A stretch of DNA of 64,000 nucleotides from Antiquaquibacter soli (GTDB lineage Bacteria > Actinomycetota > Actinomycetes > Actinomycetales > Microbacteriaceae). A model generated the notes under the pieces. The model was not told the origin of the DNA and did no database searches. It saw nothing but the letters and a program-made list of their open reading frames with translations. This document shows positions 8,327-16,691 of this stretch, piece after piece. The translations under genes and the position numbers were made by a program. The DNA lies in NCBI RefSeq assembly GCF_030580675.1, contig NZ_JAUQUB010000001.1:806001-870000 (forward strand), read 5' to 3'. Each line of letters begins with the position of its first letter. Within the stretch, counting starts at the first letter, position 1.

Positions 8327-9819
8327 CCATCGACTGGCTTCAGGTGGGAGTGACGGCCCTCACGACGGTGTTGCTCGCGTTCGTCGCAGTCGGCGCGATC
8401 CCGATCCTCGCGACGCTGTATCAGTTCCTCGCGATCCCGTTCCACTCCGTCATCAACCACTACCGCAAGGCGACGCCGTACTTGCCGCGTGTCGCGGTCG
8501 TGGTGCCCGCGTGGAACGAGGGCGCGGTGATCGGGGCATCCGTCGACCGGCTGATGAGCCTGGAGTACCCGAGCGACCGTTTGCGGGTCTTCGTCGTCGA
8601 TGACGCGAGCACGGATGACACCCCCGAGGTGGTGCGGGGCAAGGAGCAGCAGTATCCCGGCCGCGTCGTGCACCTGCGCCGCGAGAAGGGCGGTGAGGGC
8701 AAGGCGCACACCCTCAACTTCGGCATCGGCCGCGTGCTCGAGGACGACTGGATGCAGGCGCTCCTGATCATGGACGCGGACGTCATCTACCTTCCCGATT
8801 CGCTGCGCCGCATGACCCGCCACCTCGGAGACCCTCAGGTGGGAGCGGTGACCGCCTACATCGCGGAGGGCAGCGCCGACAAGAACTACCTCACCCGGTT
8901 CATCGGCATGGAGTACGTGCTCGCCCAGGTCGCCTCCCGCCGCGCGCAGAACGTTCTCGGTGCCCTGGCGTGCCTCGCGGGGGGCGCACAGCTCCACTCC
9001 CGCGACAACCTCGAGGCGATCGGCGGACGCATCGACACCTCGAGTCTCGCCGAGGACACCATCACCACTTTCGAGACGCAGCTGCGCGGGCGCCGAGTCG
9101 TGTTCGAACCGCACGCCGTGGTGCTCGCGGAGGAGCCGGAGCGCATCGCGTCGCTCTGGAAGCAGCGCCTGCGCTGGGCGCGGGGCAATGTCCAGGTGAC
9201 GTCCCGCTACCGCCGCGTGTGGTTCCGGCCCAGTCGGGTGCACAAGCTCGGCAAGCCCTCGTTCGGTATCTTCTGGTTCTCGATCTTCCTGCTGCCGGTC
9301 GCCATGATCCTCTCGTCGACCGGCCTCATCGGGCTCTTCCTCCTGCAGAGCGAGCTCGCGACCGTCGTCTTCCGCGCGATGTGGATCACGGCCGCCTGCA
9401 CCTACGTGTACACGATCGTGCTGGCGGTGCAGCTCGACGGCCGCACGGGGAGGCGGAGCTGGCGCGAGGCGATCCTGTTCCCGGGGCTGGTGTCGATCAT
9501 CGTCATGGTGACCGCGTTCTTCCCCGGGCTCCTCGAGCGGCGCCTGCCCGAATTGCTGGGCATCCCCGTCACGCCGACCGGCGAGGCGGCCTGGACCTTG
9601 TTCGTCTACGCGTGGATCTCCTTCTCGATGCTCTTCGCCTGGCTCGCGAAGGTCGTCGAGAGCACCGCCGTGGGGCGGTTCCTCAGCCCCTTCCTCATCT
9701 ACGTGGTCGGCTACGGGCCGCTGCTGTGCGCGGTGACGGTCGATTCGTACATCAAGGAATGGCGCCACGAGGCAGCAGTGTGGGACAAGACCGAGAAGAT
9801 CGGACGGGTAGCGGGATGA
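8323..9819 (+). CDS. Membrane processive-type glycosyltransferase family 2
   Basis: 498 residues from the GTG at 8323, which overlaps the PHP stop by GTGA. An amino-terminal membrane segment (about residues 8-32) precedes a cytosolic GT-A domain with VVVPAWNEG, VVDDAST, IMDADV, AEDTITT and KQRLRWARG. These are the substrate-, metal- and acceptor-binding motifs of hyaluronan-, chitin- or poly-GlcNAc-synthase-like enzymes. About five more membrane helices follow (residues 308-480). The Q-x-x-R-W motif favours a processive polymerase. With a PIG-L deacetylase in the same operon, a partly deacetylated amino-sugar polymer is an attractive but untested product. Confidence 0.85.
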   Translation: MTIDWLQVGVTALTTVLLAFVAVGAIPILATLYQFLAIPFHSVINHYRKATPYLPRVAVVVPAWNEGAVIGASVDRLMSLEYPSDRLRVFVVDDASTDDTPEVVRGKEQQYPGRVVHLRREKGGEGKAHTLNFGIGRVLEDDWMQALLIMDADVIYLPDSLRRMTRHLGDPQVGAVTAYIAEGSADKNYLTRFIGMEYVLAQVASRRAQNVLGALACLAGGAQLHSRDNLEAIGGRIDTSSLAEDTITTFETQLRGRRVVFEPHAVVLAEEPERIASLWKQRLRWARGNVQVTSRYRRVWFRPSRVHKLGKPSFGIFWFSIFLLPVAMILSSTGLIGLFLLQSELATVVFRAMWITAACTYVYTIVLAVQLDGRTGRRSWREAILFPGLVSIIVMVTAFFPGLLERRLPELLGIPVTPTGEAAWTLFVYAWISFSMLFAWLAKVVESTAVGRFLSPFLIYVVGYGPLLCAVTVDSYIKEWRHEAAVWDKTEKIGRVAG

Positions 9820-9962
9820 CCGGGCGCGAGCTGGGGGAGCGATTCCTCTCCAAGGAGATCGAGGCCGACCGGCGCTCGGAACGCTGGCTCGTGCTGAAGG
9901 CTGTCATCGCCCTCGCAGTGGTCGGGGTGCTCGTCGTCGTGAGGCAGGTGTTCTTCGGATGA
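9816..9962 (+). CDS. Small single-pass membrane protein in signalling/glycan operon
   Basis: 48 residues. A charged amino half (TGRELGERFLSKEIEADRRSERW) is followed by one hydrophobic helix from about residue 25 to the end (ends RQVFFG). Both ends overlap neighbours by ATGA, so it is translated as part of the operon and is very likely real despite its size. I do not recognise a family. Placed between the glycosyltransferase and the receiver, it could be a small subunit of the synthase, as small membrane partners occur in other polysaccharide synthases. That is inference. Confidence 0.7.
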   Translation: MTGRELGERFLSKEIEADRRSERWLVLKAVIALAVVGVLVVVRQVFFG

Positions 9963-10342
9963 CTGAGACCCCCTACACAGTCGTGATCGCCGACGACGAC
10001 GCGGACATCCGCGACCTCGTCTCGATCTCGGTGCGCAAGGCCGGTCTGCGCGTGCTCGCCGCGGTGGGCGACGGTGCCGCAGCTCTCGACGCCATCCGCA
10101 CGAACCGGCCGGATCTCGCGATCCTCGACATCTCCATGCCCGAGCTGAACGGAATGGATGTCTGCCGCGCTGTCCGCGCGGACGCCGGTATCGGCGACGT
10201 CCGCATCCTCCTGCTCTCCGCCTCGGTGGATGAGGCTGCCGTCAACCTCGGAATCGAGTCGGGCGCCGACTACTTCATGGCCAAACCGTTCAGCCCTCGT
10301 GAGATGGTGGAGTGGCTCGCCGTCGGGAAGGAGGCGCGATGA
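9959..10342 (+). CDS. Stand-alone receiver-domain response regulator
   Basis: 127 residues, a single CheY-like receiver: Asp12-14 acidic pocket, phosphoacceptor Asp57 in ILDISMPE, SAS switch region near 85 and Lys in AKPFSP. There is no output domain. It overlaps both neighbours by 4 nt and lies just before the histidine kinase. It may be the kinase's immediate phospho-partner, a phosphate sink, or a regulator that touches the glycosyltransferase directly. Confidence 0.88.
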   Translation: MTETPYTVVIADDDADIRDLVSISVRKAGLRVLAAVGDGAAALDAIRTNRPDLAILDISMPELNGMDVCRAVRADAGIGDVRILLLSASVDEAAVNLGIESGADYFMAKPFSPREMVEWLAVGKEAR

Positions 10343-12102
10343 CGACCCTGATCACGACCATCCGCACCGTCGTCGGCGATGCCCTCGACCGGCCCTCACC
10401 GCTCGTCAAGCAGTCGGCGACGGTGATCGGCGTCGGCCTCGCGCTCATCCTGCTCGTCGCCGTGCCCGAACTGACTGTGACGCACGGCCCATCGTTCTGG
10501 TCGTCGCTCGTGGTCATCGCGCTCGCGACCGCGCTCGCGGCGCTCATGGGGCGCGACCGGAGCTTCGCGAAGTACGTCATGATCATCCCGGCGATCGATG
10601 TCATCGGTCTCGGCCTGTTCCGCGCGGGCACAGGAGGACCCTCGTCCCTCTTCGCCTCACTCATCATCCTTCCCGTGGTGTGGCTGGCATCGGGTGATGG
10701 GCGGCGCTTCATCGCCTACGCGATCGCCGGCACCTCTCTCTCCCTCGTGATGCCGCAGCTCCTCGGCATCGTGCCCAACGTGTCCGCGATCGACTGGCTC
10801 CGCGGCTTGTTCACCCCGGTCGTCTTCGGACTGGCTGCGGCGATCATCAACGAACTCTCACGGCAGAGCCGAGCGCAGATCCAGTCCATCAAGAGGCTGG
10901 CCGACGACAAGGAGACGATGCTCCAGCGCACCGTCGAGTACGCCGCACAACTGCAGGACAGCGAGGCGAAATTCCGCGCGGCCGACCGGATGTTCCGCGG
11001 GGTGTGGGCGGCGGTCACCGAGCAGTCGGTGATCGGAACCGACCAGGAGGGGCTCATCGACGCGTGGAACCCCGGAGCGACGAAGCTCCTCGGGCCGACC
11101 GCCGACGACGCCGAGGACCGCATGCACATCTTCGACTTCCACCTGCCCGAGGAGCTCGAAGCCTACGCCAAGGAGCTCAACTACCCGCCCGGCGAGACGG
11201 TGCTGAACCCCGGCTTCTCGGCGCTCGTCGAGAACGCGCGACTCGGCAAGGCAGAGAGCCGGGAGTGGACGTATGTCCGCTCCGACGGCACCCACGTGCC
11301 CGTGCAGCTCTCGGTCACTCGTCGCCTCACCGAGACCGGCGAGACCCGTGGCTACCTGTTCGTCGCCTCCGACGTCACCCAGGCCCGAGAGGTGGCGCGC
11401 CTCAAGGACGAGTTCGTGGGGCTCATCTCCCACGAGCTGCGTACGCCGCTGAGCTCCGTGCTCGGCTACCTCGAACTCATGCGCGACGATCGCGAGAACC
11501 CGCTCTCCGAGGAGCAGCTGCAGTACCTCGGCGTCGCCGAGCGCAACGCCCACCGCCTCCTGCGGCTCGTCGGCGACCTGCTCTTCACAGCCCAGGTCGA
11601 GTCGGGCACGTTCCTGCTCACCGACGCCCGCGACATCGAGCTCGGCCCGCTCGTGACGGCGTCGGCGGAGTCCGCGCGCCCCGCGGCCGACGCTGCCGGC
11701 ATCACCCTGGAGGTGGGCATCCCGGATGCTCCCGCCATCGTCACCGGCGACCCCGTGCGATTGGCGCAAGCCGTCGACAACCTCGTGTCGAACGCGATCA
11801 AGTTCACCCAGCGCGGCGGAACGGTATCCATCGCCCTCCACGCCAGTGCGCGCGAGGCCACGATCACGGTGCGCGACACGGGCATGGGAATCGCCGCGGA
11901 GGAGCTCGACCAGCTGTTCTCGCGCTTCTTCCGAGCCTCCACCGCCACGCGCAACGCGGTCCCCGGCGTCGGTCTCGGCCTGACGATCACGAAGGCCATC
12001 GTCACGGCGCACGGCGGCCAGATGGACGTCGAGAGCGACGAGGGCGTCGGTACGTGCTTCACGATGTCCCTGCCGATCGCGACACCCGCGGACGTGGAGT
12101 AG
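10339..12102 (+). CDS. Membrane PAS sensor histidine kinase
   Basis: 587 residues from the ATG at 10339, overlapping the receiver stop by ATGA. About six membrane helices fill residues 25-175, with almost no extracytoplasmic domain, so the signal is probably sensed in or at the membrane. A coiled segment (185-220), a PAS domain (about 225-355, ending in RGYLFVASDVTQ), the phosphoacceptor helix with LISHELRTPLSS (about 370) and an ATPase domain with NLVSNAIKFT, DTGMGIA and GVGLGLTI follow. It is a hybrid-free kinase of the HisKA class. The two receivers in the operon are the natural targets. Confidence 0.9.
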   Translation: MTTLITTIRTVVGDALDRPSPLVKQSATVIGVGLALILLVAVPELTVTHGPSFWSSLVVIALATALAALMGRDRSFAKYVMIIPAIDVIGLGLFRAGTGGPSSLFASLIILPVVWLASGDGRRFIAYAIAGTSLSLVMPQLLGIVPNVSAIDWLRGLFTPVVFGLAAAIINELSRQSRAQIQSIKRLADDKETMLQRTVEYAAQLQDSEAKFRAADRMFRGVWAAVTEQSVIGTDQEGLIDAWNPGATKLLGPTADDAEDRMHIFDFHLPEELEAYAKELNYPPGETVLNPGFSALVENARLGKAESREWTYVRSDGTHVPVQLSVTRRLTETGETRGYLFVASDVTQAREVARLKDEFVGLISHELRTPLSSVLGYLELMRDDRENPLSEEQLQYLGVAERNAHRLLRLVGDLLFTAQVESGTFLLTDARDIELGPLVTASAESARPAADAAGITLEVGIPDAPAIVTGDPVRLAQAVDNLVSNAIKFTQRGGTVSIALHASAREATITVRDTGMGIAAEELDQLFSRFFRASTATRNAVPGVGLGLTITKAIVTAHGGQMDVESDEGVGTCFTMSLPIATPADVE

Positions 12103-12106
12103 TCCG

Positions 12107-13303
12107 TCAGCGCGGGAGGCTCGCGAGCTGCGCGGCGGCGCGATCCAGCACGTCCTCGCGCTTGCAGAACGCGAACCGCACGAGGCTTGCGTAGTGGGCC
12201 CGATTCTCGTCGCGCACGAACGCCGTCACGGGAACGGCGACGACCCCCGCGAGTTCGGGAAGCGAGCGGCAGAAGGCTGCGGCATCCTCGGCGCCGAGAG
12301 GTGCGGCGTCCGCGATGACGAAGTAGCCGGCGTCCGGCGCGCCGACCGCGAATCCGGCGGCCGACAGCCCCGACGACAGGATGTCCCGTTTACGACGAAG
12401 CGCGTCGGCGGCCGACTCGAAGTAGCGGTCGGGCAGGCGGAGCCCGGCGGCGATGGCGGGCTGGAACGCCGCAGCGTTGACGTACGTGAGGTACTGCTTC
12501 ACCGCGAGCACGGGTTCCAGCAGGTGCGGCGGGGCGACGAGCCATCCCACCTTCCATCCCGTCGTGCTGAACGTCTTGCCGCCGCTCGAGATTGTGATGG
12601 TGCGCTCCGCGGCTCCCGGCAGGCTCGCGATGGGGATGTGCTCCACCCCGAACGTGAGGTGCTCGTAGACCTCGTCGGTGACGATGACGGCGTCGTGCTC
12701 GTGGGCGAGTTCCACGATGAGCTCGAGGGCTTCGCGGTCGAGCACGGAACCTGTGGGGTTGTGCGGCGAGTTGACGAGGATGATGCGGGTGCGGTCGGTG
12801 ACCGCGTCGCGCAGCGCGTCGAGGTCGGGTGAGAAGCCGGGGGAGCGCAGCGGCACGGTGATGAGCTCGGCGCGCGCGAGCGCCGTCACCGCGGCGTAGG
12901 CGTCGTAAAAGGGCTCGAACGTCACGACATGATCGCCCTCGTCGGTGAGAGCGAGGACCGTCGCCGCGAGCGCCTCGGTCGCGCCGGCCGTGACGAGCAC
13001 GTCGCGATCCGGGTCGACGCGGATGCCGTAGAAGCGCTCCTGGTGCTCCGCGATCGCGGTGCGCAGCACGGGGAGCCCGCGCCCGGGCGGGTACTGGTTG
13101 AGGCCATCGGATATGGCCTGGCGAGCGGCCTCGAGCACCTCGGCCGGCCCGTCCTCGTCGGGGAAGCCCTGCCCGAGGTTGATCGCGCCCGTCGCCGTCG
13201 CGAGGGCGGACATCTCCGCGAAGATCGTCGGACGAAGCCGACCGTCGTCGCCGAGCAGCATCGCACCGCGCGCCGTGCGCTCCCAGGATCCGCGAACGTC
13301 CAT
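12107..13303 (-). CDS. Class I/II PLP-dependent aminotransferase
   Basis: 398 residues. INLGQGFPDEDGP, NSPHNPTGSVL, TDEVYEHL and SSGGKTFSTTGWKVGW (the last holding the PLP lysine) are the fold-type I landmarks. The pattern is closest to the kynurenine/methionine and N-succinyldiaminopimelate (DapC-like) aminotransferases common in actinobacteria. The amino-acid substrate cannot be fixed by eye. It stands alone, convergent with the histidine kinase 4 nt away. The ATG at 13303 is supported by a TAGGCT box 8 nt upstream. An in-frame ATG lies 14 codons later. Confidence 0.85.
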   Translation of the reverse strand: MDVRGSWERTARGAMLLGDDGRLRPTIFAEMSALATATGAINLGQGFPDEDGPAEVLEAARQAISDGLNQYPPGRGLPVLRTAIAEHQERFYGIRVDPDRDVLVTAGATEALAATVLALTDEGDHVVTFEPFYDAYAAVTALARAELITVPLRSPGFSPDLDALRDAVTDRTRIILVNSPHNPTGSVLDREALELIVELAHEHDAVIVTDEVYEHLTFGVEHIPIASLPGAAERTITISSGGKTFSTTGWKVGWLVAPPHLLEPVLAVKQYLTYVNAAAFQPAIAAGLRLPDRYFESAADALRRKRDILSSGLSAAGFAVGAPDAGYFVIADAAPLGAEDAAAFCRSLPELAGVVAVPVTAFVRDENRAHYASLVRFAFCKREDVLDRAAAQLASLPR

Positions 13304-13311
13304 CGGCTGCG

Positions 13312-13317
13312 AGCCTA
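13312..13317 (-). promoter_or_regulatory. -10 box for the aminotransferase (leaderless type)
   Basis: TAGGCT on the minus strand, 8 nt before the ATG at 13303. Confidence 0.5.
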
Positions 13318-13414
13318 GCGCTCCGTCGACATCCCGCTGTGGACAGTGCGGCGCGCGCGCTGGGCTGTTAGCGGCTCCATAACCGCGCCGCAGTCTGCTC
13401 CCAGCGCGTCCATA

Positions 13415-13420
13415 TACGAT
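13415..13420 (+). promoter_or_regulatory. Candidate -10 box for the HtrA-like protease
   Basis: TACGAT within CATATACGAT, about 48 nt before the ATG at 13469. The protease gene has its own ribosome site AAAGGAG at 13454-13460, so a normal leader is expected. Confidence 0.4.
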
Positions 13421-13468
13421 GCTCAGGTTGGCGATCGAAGCTAATCGGGCTTGAAAGGAGCATCGTCA

Positions 13469-14794
13469 ATGTCCGACACCCCTGAGACCCGCGCTGAAGC
13501 CCCCGTCGAGGCTCCCGTTCAGTACGAGGCCACCCCCATCAACCCCGAGGAGCACCCCGCCCTCGCCAAGCAGGCCACCCCCAAGCGCTCCCTCGGTGTC
13601 GGCGTCATCGCCGCCCTCGCGGTCGGCGCGCTCGTCGGAGGCGTGTCCGGTGCCGGCGTCACCCTGTGGGCGACGTCGCTCAACGCCGGCCAGCCCGTGT
13701 CGACGACCGCCAGCCCGACGACCATCACCGTCAACGACGCGGATGACGCGACCCTCATCACCGCGGTCGCCGCCGCGGCATCGCCCTCCGTCGTGACCCT
13801 CTCCGTCACGGCCGAGAACGCGGGGGGCACCGGTTCCGGTGTCATCCTGAGCGAGGACGGCTACATCCTCACCAACGCACACGTCGTCACGCTCGACGGC
13901 GCCGTCGCCAACCCGACGATCAAGGTCCAGACCAATGACGGCAGACTGCTGGATGCCACGGTCGTGGGCGTGGACCCGATCTACGACCTCGCCGTCGTGA
14001 AGGTCGACGGCGTCTCCAACCTCCAGCCGGCCACCTTCGCCGATTCGTCGGAGCTCAACGTGGGCGACACCGCCATCGCGATCGGCGCCCCGCTCGGCCT
14101 CGCCGGAACCGTCACCAACGGGATCGTGAGCGCCCTGAACCGCAGCATCACAGTCGCGTCCTCCGCGGTGCCCGATGAGGGCGACTCGCAGGAGCAGGCG
14201 CCCGACGGCGAGACCCCGTTCGACTTCTGGAACTTCGACCTCGGTGAGGGTGACGGCCAGCAGGCGCCGAGCGCCGCGTCGTCGACGATCTCGCTGTCCG
14301 TCATCCAGACCGACGCCGCCATCAACCCCGGCAACTCCGGAGGCGCGCTCCTCAACTCCGACGGCGAGGTGATCGGCATCAACGTTGCCATCGCATCCGC
14401 CGGGTCCAGCTCGGGTCAGTCGGGCAGCATCGGTGTCGGCTTCGCGATCCCGTCGAACATCGCCCAGCGCGTTGCCGACGAGCTCGTCGCCAACGGCACG
14501 GCCACCCACGGCCTGCTGGGGGCGAGCGTCGCCGACGTGACCGAGGACACGGCCCAGACCGACGCAGAGGTGGTCGGTGCGAGCATCGTGGAGCTCGTCC
14601 AGGGCGGCGCGGCGCAGGCCGCCGGCCTCCAGGTGGGCGACATCGTCACCGCGGTCAACGGACTCCCTATCACCGGCAAGACCGACCTCACGGCCCAGGT
14701 CCGCGCGCTCGCCGCGGGCTCCGAGGCGACCATCACCTACGTCCGAGACGGCAAGGCCTACACGGCCGACGTGACCCTCGGAACGCTGCAGTAG
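13469..14794 (+). CDS. HtrA/DegP-like membrane-anchored serine protease with PDZ domain
   Basis: 441 residues. A proline-rich cytosolic tail (1-40) is followed by one membrane anchor (about 43-68), so the protease faces outside. The trypsin-like domain carries the triad: His in ILTNAHVV, Asp in IYDLAVVKVD and Ser in NPGNSGGAL. An acidic, glutamine-rich insert interrupts the domain at about 235-275. One PDZ domain closes the protein (about 345-440). S1C proteases of this kind degrade or refold damaged envelope proteins. The ATG at 13469 was chosen over the TTG at 13451 because AAAGGAG lies 8 nt before it. Confidence 0.92.
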   Translation: MSDTPETRAEAPVEAPVQYEATPINPEEHPALAKQATPKRSLGVGVIAALAVGALVGGVSGAGVTLWATSLNAGQPVSTTASPTTITVNDADDATLITAVAAAASPSVVTLSVTAENAGGTGSGVILSEDGYILTNAHVVTLDGAVANPTIKVQTNDGRLLDATVVGVDPIYDLAVVKVDGVSNLQPATFADSSELNVGDTAIAIGAPLGLAGTVTNGIVSALNRSITVASSAVPDEGDSQEQAPDGETPFDFWNFDLGEGDGQQAPSAASSTISLSVIQTDAAINPGNSGGALLNSDGEVIGINVAIASAGSSSGQSGSIGVGFAIPSNIAQRVADELVANGTATHGLLGASVADVTEDTAQTDAEVVGASIVELVQGGAAQAAGLQVGDIVTAVNGLPITGKTDLTAQVRALAAGSEATITYVRDGKAYTADVTLGTLQ

Positions 14795-14796
14795 AC

Positions 14797-14811
14797 ACCC
14801 CCTCGTGGGGT
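14797..14811 (+). terminator. Weak hairpin after the HtrA-like gene
   Basis: ACCCC and GGGGT form a 5-bp stem over a 5-nt loop, 2 nt after the stop codon. It is short, so read-through into the glycosyltransferase is possible. Confidence 0.3.
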
Positions 14812-14859
14812 CCGGTACGCGATAGGCTCGACCGACCTGCCCTCGACGTATTGGACCCC

Positions 14860-15885
14860 ATGACTGCGCAGTCGGATGCCCTACCCGGCGTGTCCTACGT
14901 CATGCCCGTTCTCAACGAGGTCGAGCACATCGAGGCCGCCGTGCGCAGCCTCACGGCGCAGGACTACGACGGTCCCTTCGAGATCGTCCTCGCCCTGGGC
15001 CCGAGCGTCGACGGCACCAACGAGGTGATCGCCGAGCTCTCCCGCGAGGATCCCCGCATCAAGGCGATCGCGAACGAAGCCGGTTCGACCCCGAGCGGCC
15101 TCAACGTCGCGATCCGCGCATCCAGCTATCCCGTCGTCATCCGCGTCGACGCCCACTCCGTGCTTCCCCCCGACTACGCCCGAATCGCCGTCCGTACCCT
15201 CCTCGAGACCGGGGCGGACAATGTCGGGGGCATCATGAAGGCGGAGGGGCGCACGCCCTTCGAGAAGGCCGTCGCCCACGCCTACGGCTCGCCCGAGGGA
15301 CTCGGCGGCACGCAGCACCACGTGGGCGGAAAGGCCGGTCCGGCCGACACTGCCTACCTCGGCGTCTTCCAGCGTCACCGGCTCGTCGAGGTCGGCCTCT
15401 TCGATGAGGGGATCAAGCGAGGTCAGGACTGGGAGCTCAATCGGCGCCTGAGAGCGACGGGCGGCACGGTGTGGTTCACTCCCGAGCTCCAAGTGGTCTA
15501 CCGACCCAGGTCGTCGCTGCGCAAGCTGATCCGCCAATTCGTCGCGACCGGCATCTGGCGGGGCGAGCTCGCCCGCCGTTTCGGTTCGGCGAATTCGCTG
15601 CGCTACTTCGTGCCTCCGGCGGCGGTTCTGGGCATCCTGTTCGGTCTCGTCACGGGCATCGTGGGCGCCGCGACGGGCATCCCGTGGCTGCTCGTCGGCT
15701 TCGCGATCCCCGCCGCGTACGCGCTCGTGGTGATCGCTGCCTCGTTGCGTGCGGCTCGCGAGGGGATACTCACGGGTGCGTGGTATCTCGTAGTGTTGCC
15801 CTGCATCCACTTCGGCTGGGGCATCGGGTTCCTCCTCGGGTTCCTGGGCATCACGAAGAACATCAAGCAGTACACGGGAAGGTGA
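14860..15885 (+). CDS. Glycosyltransferase family 2, ExoA-like
   Basis: 341 residues. A GT-A domain (1-235) has VMPVLNEVEHIEAAV, VIRVDAHSVLPPDY (metal-binding DxH variant) and KRGQDWELNRRLR. It is followed by about three membrane helices (255-330). The layout matches ExoA-like transferases that extend lipid-linked surface glycans on the cytosolic membrane face. It is the first of four same-strand genes joined by GTGA or near-overlaps with a CDP-alcohol phosphatidyltransferase, a second GT2 and a CDP-glycerol-type transferase, so a teichoic-acid-like or other phosphodiester glycopolymer is the likely product. The ATG at 14860 was preferred; an in-frame TTG lies at 14851. Confidence 0.83.
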   Translation: MTAQSDALPGVSYVMPVLNEVEHIEAAVRSLTAQDYDGPFEIVLALGPSVDGTNEVIAELSREDPRIKAIANEAGSTPSGLNVAIRASSYPVVIRVDAHSVLPPDYARIAVRTLLETGADNVGGIMKAEGRTPFEKAVAHAYGSPEGLGGTQHHVGGKAGPADTAYLGVFQRHRLVEVGLFDEGIKRGQDWELNRRLRATGGTVWFTPELQVVYRPRSSLRKLIRQFVATGIWRGELARRFGSANSLRYFVPPAAVLGILFGLVTGIVGAATGIPWLLVGFAIPAAYALVVIAASLRAAREGILTGAWYLVVLPCIHFGWGIGFLLGFLGITKNIKQYTGR

Positions 15886-16691
15886 CCTACGTGGCCGACG
15901 CCCGCCCGACCTCGATCGCGCAGCTCCGCGAGGTCACCCAGCCGCCGGAGGTGCGCCTTCGGGCCAATGCCGAGCACTGGACGGCCTCGCTGTACCTGCG
16001 CGATCTCTCGCCGTACCTCACCTGGCTGCTGCTCAAGACGAGCGTCTCGGCGAACGGCGTCACGGGGCTCATGATCCTCGTGGGGTGGTCCACGGCGGCA
16101 GCCCTGCTCATTCCGGGCATCGCCGGCGCCTCGCTCGCTCTCGTTCTGGGTCAGCTCCAGATGCTCGTCGACTGCTCGGACGGCGAGGTGGCTCGGTGGC
16201 GCAACAGCCGCTCGCCCGCGGGAGTGTTCCTCGACAAGGTCGGCCACTACACGACCGAGGCCCTCATCCCCGTCGTCCTCGGTATCCGGGCGGCGGGATG
16301 GCCGCTCCAGTTCCCCGCCGACTTCGCCTGGACCACGGCCGGATTCGCGCTCGCGCTCGTCATCGTGCTCAACAAGGCACTCAACGACATGGTTCACGTT
16401 GCACGCGCGAACGCCGGACTCGAGAAGCTGAGCGATCGCAAGGGCGAGGCGGAGCCGAGCCAGGCGCTCGTCGCGCGGTTGCGGCGAGCAGCCCGCTTCG
16501 TGCCGTTCCACCGCCTGTACCACTCCGTCGAGCTCACGATGCTCGCCTTCGTGGCCGCGCTCGTCGGGCTGTTCCTCCCCGATCCGCTGCTCGCCGATCG
16601 GGTCCTCCTGCTCGCGCTCCTGCCGCTCGCCGTTCTCGCCCTGGTGGGGCACTTCGTCGCCATCATCGCCTCGAAGCGGGTTCGTGCGTGA
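15882..16691 (+). CDS. CDP-alcohol phosphatidyltransferase family membrane protein
   Basis: 269 residues from the GTG at 15882 (GTGA overlap with the upstream gene); a second GTG at 15891 is possible. The family motif spans residues 97-122: Asp97, Asp100-Gly101, Ala104-Arg105, Gly114, Asp118, with exact spacing. The last position, normally the catalytic-base aspartate, is His122 here. About five membrane helices surround the motif. Such enzymes transfer a phospho-alcohol from a CDP-activated donor. Between two glycosyltransferases it probably installs a phosphodiester-linked group on a glycan lipid rather than making a phospholipid, but the donor is unknown. Confidence 0.83.
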   Translation: MTYVADARPTSIAQLREVTQPPEVRLRANAEHWTASLYLRDLSPYLTWLLLKTSVSANGVTGLMILVGWSTAAALLIPGIAGASLALVLGQLQMLVDCSDGEVARWRNSRSPAGVFLDKVGHYTTEALIPVVLGIRAAGWPLQFPADFAWTTAGFALALVIVLNKALNDMVHVARANAGLEKLSDRKGEAEPSQALVARLRRAARFVPFHRLYHSVELTMLAFVAALVGLFLPDPLLADRVLLLALLPLAVLALVGHFVAIIASKRVRA

